DNA of 64,000 bases, taken from positions 29,045 to 93,044 of the forward strand of contig JASAMV010006866.1 in NCBI GenBank assembly GCA_030248065.1, given 5' to 3'. The position numbers and the translations under genes are program-made. The notes beneath the pieces were generated by a model that was not told the DNA's origin, ran no database searches, and saw nothing but the letters and a program-made list of their open reading frames with translations. Position 1 is the first letter of the stretch, and the number at the start of each line of letters is the position of its first letter. Below are positions 12,849 to 24,500 of the stretch, one piece after another. This stretch comes from Rhynchonema sp. JSB1_4 (Eukaryota > Nematoda > Chromadorea > Monhysterida > Xyalidae).

Positions 12849-13661
12849 ATGTCATCTCTGCTGACCCAAGTTGTCTATCAGGTTCTCACGGTTGTGCTGC
12901 TGTTGTTTGGATGCGGTTTTGCCACCGAAGACTCTTCGTCGCCGTTGTGCGCCCAAAGTAGCGATCTGATGCAAGAGAGCCAAGAACACTATGATATCTG
13001 GTCTGTAGTCCTTTAAAATTTTCGATCACAGAAACATCACATCCTGTGATATGTCTAACATCCTGCAGTCCGGTGCCAGTGTTGTCTCTCGCAGTCACCA
13101 CAGTGGCCATTGCTGTGGCCGTTGTGGCCATCTGGAATGCGCACGTGCGGAAGGAGGAAAATGAATTGTGGCAGTTAGTCGTGGCATTTTTTGTTGTCAT
13201 CTTCAATTGAACGTTCACATCAAAAGGTGAAAAAAGATCAGCTCAGTGTTTTCTTTTCTGTGTTTTTGGGGCACGCTCGGCCATTTGGCGCATCCACACT
13301 GACCATCTGCTTTGTGCCGCCCGTTGCGCAAAGCACTTGACCAAACAACTCGAGTTGGTGCAAAACCTGATCTGAAGTTTGCAACAGTTTTATATTTTGA
13401 TATTAGGCGCGAAATACGAGGTCTGCGGATCAAACGATTGCGGAAGAAGATCGACCGTGTGGAATATCAGATGCGCATGATGCAAGGTCGAATCCAACAT
13501 GAGCGGGCTGATCGGTGAGGACACCAATTTTTTATTTATAATTAGGAAAGGTTAAAATTGCTATCTTGTTTACCAAATTATTGTTTTGCAGTCATGTGGC
13601 TGCGAAAGGAAGCTCTGCTCAGAAGTACGCCGAAGTGCATTTCCACACCGTGGGATTATGA
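12849..13661 (+). CDS. small single-pass membrane protein with basic helical tail
   Basis: Four exons (12849-13000, 13069-13167, 13407-13514, 13592-13661) give about 142 residues. A signal peptide (QVVYQVLTVVLLLFGCGFA) precedes a short acidic ectodomain, then a transmembrane helix (VPVLSLAVTTVAIAVAVVAI). The cytoplasmic side is highly basic and probably helical (REIRGLRIKRLRKKIDRVEY). I chose the weak donor at 13168 because it alone keeps exon 2 in frame with exon 3. The start at 12849 is preferred over an upstream in-frame Met at 12771 because the leader then begins directly. The TGA stop lies immediately beside the TA-flanked MITE that begins at 13664, so the element inserted right behind the coding sequence. 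The family is unknown. Confidence 0.55.
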
Positions 13662-13663
13662 TA

Positions 13664-13932
13664 TTGGTCGCACAATGAATGACTAAATCAGAATTCATCT
13701 ACCCTGATCTTCAGGGTCAACCTTAACCACTAAGCTACTTGTATTTTTGACAAAAGATTTTCAGCTAAAAATAATCTAGCAGATCAACCACGTTGCCGCA
13801 GGTCTGAAACATTCTCTTTGCTACATACTTTGTGTGCGATCACGCAACGCAACGTCATTGCCCCGTCACTTTCCCTCTTCACGATTCAGGAAAAAAATTT
13901 GACCAATACTTATATAGTCATTGTGCCACCAA
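13664..13932. mobile_element. MITE, TTGGTCGCACAATGA family, copy A
   Basis: Terminal inverted repeats TTGGTCGCACAATGA are flanked by TA. The interior matches copy C (15164-15437) in reverse orientation over most of its length. It is non-coding, about 269 bp, and abuts the stop codon of the gene ending at 13661. Confidence 0.75.
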
Positions 13933-14288
13933 TACAAGATGATTTTGTAAAAATATAAAAAACAGGATTGAATTTTGCTTCTTAATGTTTTTCTGAGCTC
14001 TCTGTACTCCTGAATGGCTAATTTATTGGTATGGTGCTACTCACAGTGATGACGACCCTTGAACAGTGTAACACCCATCTTGCACGTTGGTCAAAATTAG
14101 TGAAGCCAGTAAAAATACACGCCTTGCCACGTGGCCTGCCAATGCTGTGACTTGACTGACCATCATTTTGGCGGCTGATGATCAACGCTCGTTCTACAAA
14201 AAGCGCCAAGGAGCGAGGTTTTGTTGTAACCAGTGTGGTAACTATTTCTATCACCGTAATTGTCTCACCTGATGCAACTGTGCTTCTA

Positions 14289-14690
14289 TTGGTAGCACAA
14301 TGACTATATGAGAATCCATCCCCATATATTTCCTACATCGGCAAGGAAAGTTTCTGGCGATTTTTTCAAATTGAATCAGGTTTTGACAAGGAGTTATTTT
14401 CTCTTTCTTTTCCCGCTTTATTTATCGGGAGTGATCAACGTGTGTGTGCTGTAATCGATTTCACACATAAAGCATGTAACACGTGGCTACAGTAACCCGA
14501 GCCCGAACCATTTCGGTTGCGTAGAATTCAGGGTGAAACTTCTGCACACGTGTGTTTCTCATTCTTCTCACTGATAAGCATGCAAAGTTCTTGTCAAAAC
14601 CTGGTCATATTTGAAAAAATGCGAAATATCCGCCTTTTCAATGCAGGAAAATTAGGGGGATGGATTCTCATATAGTCATTGTGCGACCAA
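14289..14690. mobile_element. MITE, same TIR family, copy B
   Basis: The ends are longer inverted repeats (TTGGTAGCACAATGACTATA against its complement) flanked by TA. The interior differs from copies A and C, so it is a distinct subfamily mobilised by the same termini. It is about 402 bp and non-coding. Confidence 0.7.
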
Positions 14691-15163
14691 TATCACTAAT
14701 TTTCTGCATGGTTTTATGCGTCATTGAGAGCAACAAAAACAAATCAACGCTCGTCGTCAACGCTGCCGTCGTTATTCATATTTCATCTCGCTCATTTAGG
14801 GCTAATTTGATCTTGACGACCGAGCGTTGACAACTTATGTATGTACAAGTTTGCAGGCTAAACAATTAGCCAACTTGATTCCCAAATAAAAATTCGTTTG
14901 TCAGCTCGATATAAATAGCAGAACAGTCGTGAAATAAACAACACAAAATTCGCTCCAATAACACTTTTCGTCTCTCGAAAATTAACCAAAACAGTTTCCG
15001 GTTCTCATTTTGTCACCAGCCAGGGAGCGTGTCTTCATGGAGATTGGGATCATAGCAAATGCTGTATTCACAGGTGTCCATTGTCGGTACCACTGTGCCA
15101 GCTTAAATATAGAATATTCTTTCGGGTTTTATTAAAATTGAAAGCAATCCATACACCTTAGTA

Positions 15164-15437
15164 TTGGTCGCACAATGACTTTATAAGAATTGGTCAACTT
15201 TTTTTCCTGATTCGTAAAGAGGGAAAGTGACGGGGCAATGACGTTGCGTTGCGTGATCGCACACAAAGCATGTAGTAAAGAGAATGTTTCAGACCTGCGG
15301 CAACGTGGTTGATCTGCTACACTATTTTTAGCTGAAAATATTTTGTGAAAATCACAAATAGCACAGTGTTTAAGAGTGACTTAACTTGAAAATCAGGATG
15401 GATTTGATGAATTCTTATATGGTCATTGTGCGACCAA
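15164..15437. mobile_element. MITE, same TIR family, copy C
   Basis: TTGGTCGCACAATGAC termini are flanked by TA. The interior is the reverse complement of copy A with small indels. It sits 18 bp beyond the 3' end of the cysteine-rich gene at 15456. A ~50-bp remnant of the same family lies near 46264-46320. Confidence 0.75.
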
Positions 15438-15455
15438 TACCAAGCATGGTCTTAA

Positions 15456-16976
15456 TTAACCCTCATGTAGTGTACAGATGTTGAGGTCACAGCACGGGTC
15501 GCAGAAGTAACCGGTCACTTTGGTCATGCATGCTCCGGGGAATTCCACAGTTTCGCAGTCGAGTACTGTGGTCATGTCTGTTCCATAGGGAAAACAATCC
15601 TCACTCACACTGCATGGTGTCATCTGCTCCGCTGATAACGTGTGAAGAAATTGTTTTGTTAAGGTTTGATCACGATTAACATTGCAACAAATGAGCTTTT
15701 TTAAATGAGACACACTCACTCTGCACCAAATTTTGCACGCAAACCCAGTTCGGATCCAGATAACAGCCATAGCCGTTCGCTTCGTCACATTCAAAGTGCG
15801 TCGTCTGGTATTCGTACGGGTTATTTAAGTAAGGCTGGTCAGTCCCGGAGCACTGCTGGCCAGCAGCGAGCTTGTCTGAACAAAAAAACTTTGTGCAAAA
15901 CTTTATGTTTCGATGAAAATAATTTGCGTCAAACCAACTTTTGCTGCACAAATGCATTACGCAGTAGTCGATGCACTCGTACGGGCCTTCGCACCACTCG
16001 ACAGGCTCAGACACTGAAAGTATGTCATTGTCATTTAAACGGTCGTTTATTCACTGAAAGAGAAAGTAATGGGGAGTTAGTGCAAAAATGCAAACCCTCA
16101 CTAAACGACAAAAAAAACAAAATAAATCAACGATTATACTTCCGAGACATCCGTGACCAGTGCTGTTGCACCTTTCGCTCACACACTCGCTGTCAACTGA
16201 GCAAGGCTGGCCCTTGCTCTTCAGATTCGTGTTGCTGGGTGGTGTGGTTGTGTACTGCTCCTTTCGACCCCAAGCGTAACCTACAAACAAATGCTGCGCA
16301 AGAAAATCAGAACAATTTATTTGGAATTAACGGTGCTCAGGATTGTGGTAGTGTAAGGCCGCTCTCTGACAAAAGCAAAAAGCAAAAAGCAAAAAGTTCA
16401 CAACACACTTTTTGCTTTTTGCTTTTTGCTTTTGTCAGAGAGCAAAAGCAAAAAGTTGACTTTTTGCTTTTTGCTTTTTGCTTTTTTGCTCTCTGACAAA
16501 AGCAGCGCGCACAAGCAGCAAACATTAGCGTGTTCCAGACCTGTGTAATTTTTGATTTTCGGGTTTGTGCAGCCTGGTTTTGGGTGTAAAAAGTCATGAT
16601 GACTTTTTGCTTTTTTTCAAGTTTTTGCTTTTTGCTTTTGCTCTCTGACGAAAGCAAAAAGCAAAAAGCAAAAAGTCAACTTTTTGCTTTTGCTCTCTGA
16701 CAAAAGCAAAAAGCAAAAAGCGAAAAGTGTGTGGTAAACTTTTTGCTTTTTGCTTTTGTCAGAGAGCGGCCTAAACGACTGAACAATTCGTTATTCCTGA
16801 CCAGCAGAGGCAATGCCAACGCAACCGAGCAACACAAGAATCGATTTCAAGATGATTTTTCTTTTATGTTGTTCTCCGAGTTGAATTTGAAATGACCAGA
16901 ATTGAGTCTGAAATGTCGAACCAATGTATTGATCATTTTGCGAACTGAAGATATCCGAAATTTTCCGTTTCTTCAC
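15456..16976 (-). CDS. secreted cysteine-rich protein (EB-module-like)
   Basis: Five exons (ending 16802, then 16280-16158, 16013-15939, 15875-15720, 15631-15456) all join in phase 1. Exon 1 encodes a hydrophobic leader (KSILVLLGCVGIASAG). The first Met in frame is at 16976, which would place the leader about 40 residues in, so the true start may be elsewhere. The mature part has a Thr-rich stretch and then spaced cysteine clusters such as GQPCSVDSECVSERC, WCEGPYECIDYC and FCDPCCDLNIC. The CxxDxxC pattern resembles invertebrate EB-type modules, but I do not assign a family. A 64-bp intron with a TTTTTTTGTTCAG acceptor is inferred inside what otherwise reads as one long exon. Intron 1 carries the Harbinger-like MITE at 16357-16771. 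Confidence 0.55.
16357..16771. mobile_element. PIF/Harbinger-like MITE with AAAAAGC repeats, copy 1
   Basis: The 415-bp element starts GGCCGCTCTCTGACAAAAGC and ends with its complement, and is flanked by a perfect 3-bp duplication TAA. Its interior is built from many AAAAAGC/GCTTTTT heptamers in both orientations, making multiple nested palindromes. GGCC-type termini with a 3-bp TNA target duplication fit the PIF/Harbinger superfamily. Confidence 0.75.
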
Positions 16977-18509
16977 ACGGATGTGGGCACCATCTGGATT
17001 AAAAACAAACTAATTCGGGTATCTTCAAATTGGTTCTGAAACCAAAATCAAAGCAGCCAACAGTTCAAGTAAGAGCTTACTACGACAATCGGAAGGGAGT
17101 TCATATCACAGCCAACTTGATATGTATAAGAGTCAAAGTTTTTCTAAAGTGCGAGATTCACAAACACGGCTTTACCTGCTGTCTTTTTCGTTGATTTGTT
17201 GGGATTTGCTAAGAACTGTTGAATTGGTTTTTATCAATACTGTCCACCACACACTAATGTTGTTGTAGACTGCCCTGTAACACATTTTAGACAATACGTT
17301 GCCACAAGGGCACTATGGTGGCGACGTGCAGACCTCAATTTAATTAAGATACTTTTTGGAATCAAATAAAGCCATCTGTTTCACATGCTTCCAAGGGATG
17401 CCGTTGCTTAATCACATCAGCAAACTATTTTTTTGGCGTCGAAAATTTGACAACAGCTGTTGTGACAAACAAATTCCCAAAGTAATTCTGGAAGATTTGG
17501 AACCGAGATACAAACATCTGGAACTGACGACCACCAGTACTGAACACGGAAGGGCTTCTCCGGCTCTGGCTTGGTTGGGTTTGTGAGTAAGTGGGTTAGG
17601 CGTCACACTGAGGTATTGACCCTGGCCTATAGGAAACTAACACGATCTCCTTCAGAAAGATGAGTAGCGAAAGCGCAGCAGCAACCCAATCGTTTCTGAT
17701 CGTGTCCGCCTGCACCGACACACACATTACACTCCATGGAACAAGTACAGATGAGATTTGCACGGTGTCAGTATTTGGCAGCACTTTAAAGGGGATCATT
17801 TTATTGAAAAAAGTATGGCAAGCCAGACAACAGAAAACTCATCATGCCTGATGACGTCCATGGGCCAATGCCTTCTTGATCTCTTGAGTACATTTTTGCG
17901 TTCGTAGTCGATCCTCCGCTCCGCAAAGCCAGAGAATTTTATCTCAAGCCAAGAGAAAATTTCCGAAAAAAAATTCCCGTATTGTCGGAAATAGAACCCG
18001 GGGGGTCTATTTTTTCACTGGGGTCATTTTGGGGGGGGTTCAATTTATGGGGGGGTCAATTATTGGGGGGTTATATTTTTCATTTGGCCCCCCGACGAAA
18101 AAAATCATTGTTAATAATGCCCCTAAAAATGGCTTGTTTTCGGTATTTTCAAACTTTAACAGCGGCAATTATGCTTAAAAAGCTGTATTCTGTTGCGTAC
18201 GCAAGCTTAAACAACGTTTGAGACAACAACACAGCCCTACCATACCACTAATCTGTGGTACGGTGAAGGTTGGGGTGGGGTTCTATTAATGGGGGGGGGT
18301 CAATTAATGGGGGGTTCTATTTTTGATTTCGAGCCATTTAGGGGGGTTCAATTAATGGGGGGTCAATTAATGCGGGGGTTCTATTTCCGACAATACGGTA
18401 GGTTCGCGTTTGTTTTCAGAATTATGGAAGCCTGAATGACAGGCAGAAGCCAGGTTTGTTGTTTTCAGACATTTTATTTTGTTCATTTTTTCAGAGTCTG
18501 ATTTTGACG
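16977..18509. other. spacer upstream of the gene array
   Basis: No gene could be supported. A short plus-strand frame at 17660-17851 (beginning MSSESAAATQSFL) is coding-like in composition but unsupported. The right part is occupied by the G-rich inverted-repeat element at 17977-18398. A splice-acceptor-like tract ending TTTTTTCAG at 18494 lies 15 bp before the first start codon of the array. Confidence 0.35.
17977..18398. mobile_element. G-run inverted-repeat element 1
   Basis: The ends are inverted repeats (CCGTATTGTCGGAAATAGAA and its complement). Inside are repeated units made of a run of 5-10 G followed by TCAATTA or TCTATT. There is no coding capacity. The long G runs on one strand could form quadruplexes. 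Confidence 0.6.
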
Positions 18510-21500
18510 ATGCCGCCAATTTCGACAACGGCTGACGCCGGCGGTGGAGTGCCGGGCATCAGTGTCGATTTGGCCGATGAAGAAACCGTGCACGTTTATG
18601 AAGAATGTGAATTCTGCGCGGGTCTTTTCCCGCTGCCGACGCTCGACTCACATATTCAGCTGGGACATGCGTTTGAGTGGAAGTCAGTCGTTTTTCTGAA
18701 ATTTATGTTTTTGTGGCCAGTGTGGCGGTGGCAGGCAAATGGCTGCAAGCAGAGATTAGGACCGGGCCGGCCCGGCACGGAAATTTGGAGGTTCGGGCCG
18801 GGCCTTTCAGATTCGGGTCAGTGAATTACCGTAAAAACCTAAATAGAAGGGGGGGCTCTATTAACTCACTGACCCCATTTTGGGGGGGCTCTATTACGGG
18901 GGGGGGCTCTATTCCGGGGGGGCCTCTATTAATTCACTGACCCGAACCTGAAAAATTGTTCTCAGAAATACCCCCCAAAACCCCTAAAAAGGGGTTTGAA
19001 AGGATGTTTTTTCGCTTGTAATCGCATTTATTCGTGCCTATTAGTCAATAGGAGGCGTATTATGTGCTCTGAACGAACAACAAACGTGCATAAATGTACC
19101 TGTACACCACTATCAAGCCTTAATACACTACAGTATAGGGGATGTTACTTAGGGGGGGGGCTCTCTTCCGGGGGGGCCTCTAGTAATTCACTGACCCCTT
19201 TTTGGGGGGGCTGTATTACGGGGGGGGGCTCTATTCCGGGGGGGGCTGTATGTAGGTTTTTACGGTAATAGAGCCCCCGGAATAGAGCCCCCGCATCCGC
19301 AATAGAGCCCCCCAGCCCCCCCCCCCCCCCCCAAATGGGGTCAGTGAATTAATAGAGTCCCCTTCCATTTAGGTTTTTACGGTATGCACATTTTTTGTGG
19401 GACCCAAACCCAAATGGACCCTTTTTATGGAGATGTCAAAATACCCTTTTTTGAAGAATTTTTTCCAAAAAGAGGCAAAAATCGGTCAAATTTTCTACCT
19501 CAAAAAGTGACTTTCCTGAATTTGGGTCTTCCCCCCCTTCCCCCCCAGGGAGGTACACTAACCGCACGGAAAAAAGGGGTGGGATGGGTACACTAACCGC
19601 CGCGCCGGACCAGGAACTACACTGGGCTGTCATAGGATTTCACAGTTCCTCCACCAAAAGTCTTAGGGTTTCCCAAAAGGCGGCCGGGATGATCGGCCCG
19701 AAAAGACCCGACATCATCGAATTGCAAGTTTTTCGATTTTAGTGAAAAGCTGGCTCGAGTACAAAAAAATAATCGCCACAAAACGGGCCAAAAAGCGCGT
19801 AAAACAAGTGTTTTCGACCGACTTCAACACTCTTCAAGAACACCCTCGTCACTTTGAACAAATGTTGCGCTGAAATTGTTATATTTTTCGAAATTACGTT
19901 CTTAAGTACTGAAAAAATATTTGAAAAAAACTGTTTTTTTCCGCGAAAATAAAAAACGGTTCTTTATGACAGCATAGCACTGGAAAAAACGTTTTTTTTT
20001 CAGGAAAAACCTTTTTTCCAGCTGCAACTATAGTGTTGCGTGGCACAACTTCCGAGATTTTGGACTGAATTCTTGCTCGACGTTTGGCTTTCGGGTGTGG
20101 GTCGGTTGTCATTTCGTGGCAGGGATGCTCTTGTTGTTATGCTGCCGCCAGGAATTGCGCGCTGACCTTGTCTAGATGAACCAAGTTGGGGGGTGGAGGG
20201 GGAAGTAGGGTGGGTACTGTACCATACTAGTTTTTCGCTTGCGAATTTTAATGTGGTAAGCATAGTAGTGGCTGGGGGGGGGGGTTGGGGGGGTTACCCC
20301 CCTCTCAGTACTTACCTACCACAAAACCCGAGGGGGGGTTGAGTACTTACCTCTCACAACTCCAAATCATACCTCTCACAAACAATTTTATACCTTTTTG
20401 AGGCAAAAATCGGTGTTTTTTGACCTTATTTTCCCAAAAATCGCGCGCTCCGCGCGCAAACCCACCCATAATACCTATTTTTAGGCGATTTTCGGCGAAA
20501 ATTTTGAAAAAGTACTATTTTTACCTCAATTTTTGGCCAAAATTGTATCACAAAAACGGTGTTTTTTCGCCTTTTTGGGTGACCAAAATCATACCTCTCA
20601 CGCTTCCGGTCCCAACCCCGCATCATACTTACCTCCCACACATGGGCCTGCCACTACCTGCCTGGTAAGCTCGCGCAGCACGCAATTTTTTGCACTTAGG
20701 GTTGGGTGCGAATTTTTATGTCCGACACAGGTCCAAGTACAAGGCCGGCCCCGATTCCTATTGCCACCTTTGCAGCGGCAACAACCGTCTGCTGAATGTG
20801 CACCGTCGCGTGTTCGCCGTCACCCCACTCGAGAGCAGCGTGATCTTCAAACGAGCCTCGGATTTCGACCCGCGTCGATTGGCGAAACGCGTTGAGCAGC
20901 AGGAAACGATCACGATCAAGACTGAGATTCAAGAAGCTGATGAGTTGATCAATAACGGAGCTTCGGGCGATGGCGATCAGCCAAGTACCAGCAGTGCGGA
21001 TGTGGAAGTACAGGAATGGAAATACTGCGCTGATTCGACCACCCCGCCACCGTCCAGCAGAAAACGACAGCGCAGATCTGGTTGGTCGACCTTGTTTAAT
21101 GTCAGCTACATTTATGGTCTCGGTGTCAGCGATTTCACTTGAATTGGGATGGTATTTTGAATGGTGGGATTATTCAAGACCACAAATTGCTCGTTTGAAA
21201 ATGCAAGGATGCAACACATGTATTGTCAATTGCCATTCATTGCCCAATGCTTGTGGTTTTTCAAATAATGACTGACTATTATCAATACAATCAGGCCAGC
21301 GCAAGCAACATCTGCTGTCTGCTTCTAGCAACAACAACGTCGTCACCCGGCGATCCGAACAGCGCCAATTGGCGTCGACGATTCAAGACTAAGAAGAAGC
21401 AACTGGATCGATTACGAGCTGAACGACGATTGCAGGATGAGGATGAGATGCGAATACCGCGATTGAAACATTCGGTCAAGGCCGACCCCGATGTGACTAC

Positions 21501-24500
21501 GAATGGGCCGTTCTTGTCTCCGGATGATTTCTATAAACGATTGAGTTTCATGGAGGATCTGGCTCCTGGACGGTTGGTTAATATGCTGATGGTAGATTTT
21601 TCATATTTTTGTTTGGTTTGCTAAGCTGTTGCAACTGCGGAATTGTTTATTGACTAGGGTTAGAGGTCGGACGGAAACCCGACACCTGACACCCTTCATC
21701 TGGAGGCACACGACACTTACACTCTTTTTGGCACCCGACCCCACCTTTCTTACTCGTTCATTGACCGACACACTTCGGTATATATCGAAACATTCAGGCC
21801 GCTCTCTGACAAAAGCAAAAAGTTTACAACACACTTTTTGATTTTTGCTTTTGTCAGAGAGCAAAAGCAAAAAGTTGTGAAGCGCGCACAAGCAGCAAAC
21901 ACTAGCGTGTCCCAGACCTGTGTAATTTTTGATTTTCGTTGTGCAGCCTGGTTTGGACATAAAAAGTCATGATGACTTTTTGCCTTTTTTCAAGTTTTTG
22001 CTTTTGCCTGTGACAAAAGCAAAAAGTGTGTAGTAAACTTTTTGCTTTTGTCAGAGAGCGGCCTCACAGTTCAAAAATGCATCGTGACCAAGCAAGTGCA
22101 AGAGACAAGATCAGATGCGACGATCAGAGTCTCAGTGTCAAAAATTGCTATGAAGAGAAGACCTACAATTGCTAAAAAATATTACAGAGTGATCGAAGCC
22201 GATGAATGTGAGGTGAGTTCAACAGGCAACATCACCTGGCTGCCCATGGATGATTTCAACATCAAGATTGCACTCCACTACGTGTCCGCTTGTGGAGATC
22301 GACCGTATCTCATGTCAAAACAGGTTGGTTGATTCTGCTTATGGATGTTTCGGGCAACTCACTGCTGTTACATTATTGTAACGTACCAGTGGAGTGCAGT
22401 GGGGCTAACTTCTTTTCGGAGGTCAATTGGCCAGTGGTGTTTGCACCGACGAGGCCTGGCACCTCGGCCGTATGTGAAAACAGGCCGAAACGGGCAAAAC
22501 TCGCTGCTGTCACATTATTATTACTTGTCAAACGTAGTGATCAGTTCCGCCCGAAGTTAGCAGCGTAAGTAAATCTCGAACTATCATTGCTGCAATTTGT
22601 CGCGTGAGGTAGGCAAGATCGCCGCGCTTGATGTAGTAAACACATTATCGACTGCTAAATAATAAACTTCTTTCACCCTTCAAAAATGTTCAGGTTCCAA
22701 CTCGCATTCCCACTGATCGTTCCAAAGCATTTATATTCCACACCAAAGAGGCCAAGGAGAGATATCCGGATCTCGAGTTGGCTGCGTGCAGTTTTGCTGA
22801 CTTGGAAGAAGATCCCGGTGGGAATTCTTTCTCGCATTCATTATTTTTTTTTATCACTGCGCTCCAAAACATTGGCATTAACACTGTATCGTGAAAATGT
22901 TTGTCTGTTTTCAGGGCCGCTCACTCCTCTCGGTTTTCGTCAATACATTTGTCGACTGAATATTGATGGCGATTGGGAAACGCATTCATTCGCTCTTGAG
23001 GCCGTCGATAACTTGAAACGAAGTGGATTTACGCACGTGGTTTGTGTTGTTTTGGAACTACGTCGCCGCTTGAGAGCCTTGATTGTTTTCTTACACACTC
23101 AAACACAATAATAGCAATTTATCTACTTGCAGGCATATCTGCGTTATTGGACTTTGAACTCGTGTCCCGATCTGGTGAAATTTCGTGTTGGGTTCTGTGA
23201 TGTGGATACGCTGGTGAAATTCCGAGTTAGCTCAGCATCAGCAACTTGAAGCTTATTGATTCTTATGAACTTAGTTCCTTCAATTTGAAATTCTTTTAGT
23301 CCTCAAACCCGAAGAAGAAATTCGACAACTACGACCTAGATATGGTGCACTATTGCTGGGTTGGTCAGCCGCGACGCTTCACTATTTTCGAGAAAGCACC
23401 CAAAATCAACGGATTGCTGGCGACACCGACCAAGCTGCCCGATCAGTATCACACGCACACGAATGCGGTCATAAAACGACAGACGGAGGAACTGAGAGCA
23501 CTGAGGGAACGGTGAGTGTTTTGATTTTGTGACGGTTCCTCCAGAAAAAAACGCTCTGAATGCAAGATAATGTAGTGCTGAAAGTTTGGGGACAATGTTG
23601 CTCAAAGGCAGTCGGGAATGCAAACGCTGAGAATTTGATGACAATTTTTCGACATTATGATACGAAATACAAAATAACTTGGCAAATTGTATTGTTTTCT
23701 AGTGTCGTGCAAGGTCATCCGGGTTTGCGAAGTTCGGAGCTGCGCCGAGTTGATATCAGCATGAACGGACCATTCGCACCGTTCGAGATCTTTTCGCAAC
23801 GAATGCTCAATAATCGTCATGCCATGCCGACCGAGTTGGTCTTTCTTTTGACGTCCTCAGTTTTAACTGGTAGATTGAAATGCGATCTTGCTATCGCGTA
23901 ATTTCCGGTCACTAAAGTTCGTTTAGAGTCAACAATGCACAACATGGTTGTGTTGGTAATCAGATGGCTAGCGGTATATTAGGCATCAAAGTAGCAGTTG
24001 TACAGCACATTCTCTCCTTAGTCAACCTCCGTTTGGTGAATTTCTTCGTGTAATGAAGAATAGGTTCCCAATCTACAGTCTGCCGTTTACTTCTAGTTTC
24101 GAGCGTGTCGTGAATACTTATTCTTGGACTCCCGCCTTGTCATTCACAGCAGGTGGGATCCGATCGATTCACTGAAATGAGAGTAGACTGTGTGTCGGTG
24201 TCAGTGTTACGCTACACCTCAAGTTTCAGGCTTCTTGCGCCGAGCGATTGCAAACCCGACAAAAACGAGGTCACCTGGTTGCCGCTGGAATTTCTGAACG
24301 CCAGAATCGCCGCTCAATATTTACTATCAGCCAAAGACCATCCCTATTTGGTGTCGAAGAAGATTCCTCGAAATCTGCCGAACGACCGATCGAAAGGCTT
24401 CATTTTCGACCTGTGCCGAGCGCGACAGACCGATCCGAGGGTGAATTGGGATATGGAAACGAACGTGGACTTTTGCGAACAACACGGCAACGTCGGCGTC

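Noticed and set aside
14905..14920. TATA-box-like TATAAATAG followed by an initiator-like ACAGTCG
   Set aside because: No coding exon follows on the plus strand and it lies between MITEs; cannot be tied to a gene.
15705..16496. 263-codon plus-strand open frame
   Set aside because: It is antisense to four exons of the cysteine-rich gene and runs into MITE repeats that encode the Lys/Phe-rich end.
18683..20730. Possible additional exons in intron 1 of array gene 1
   Set aside because: The open frames here are G-run repeats and LINE remnants; exons 1 and 2 already join in phase.
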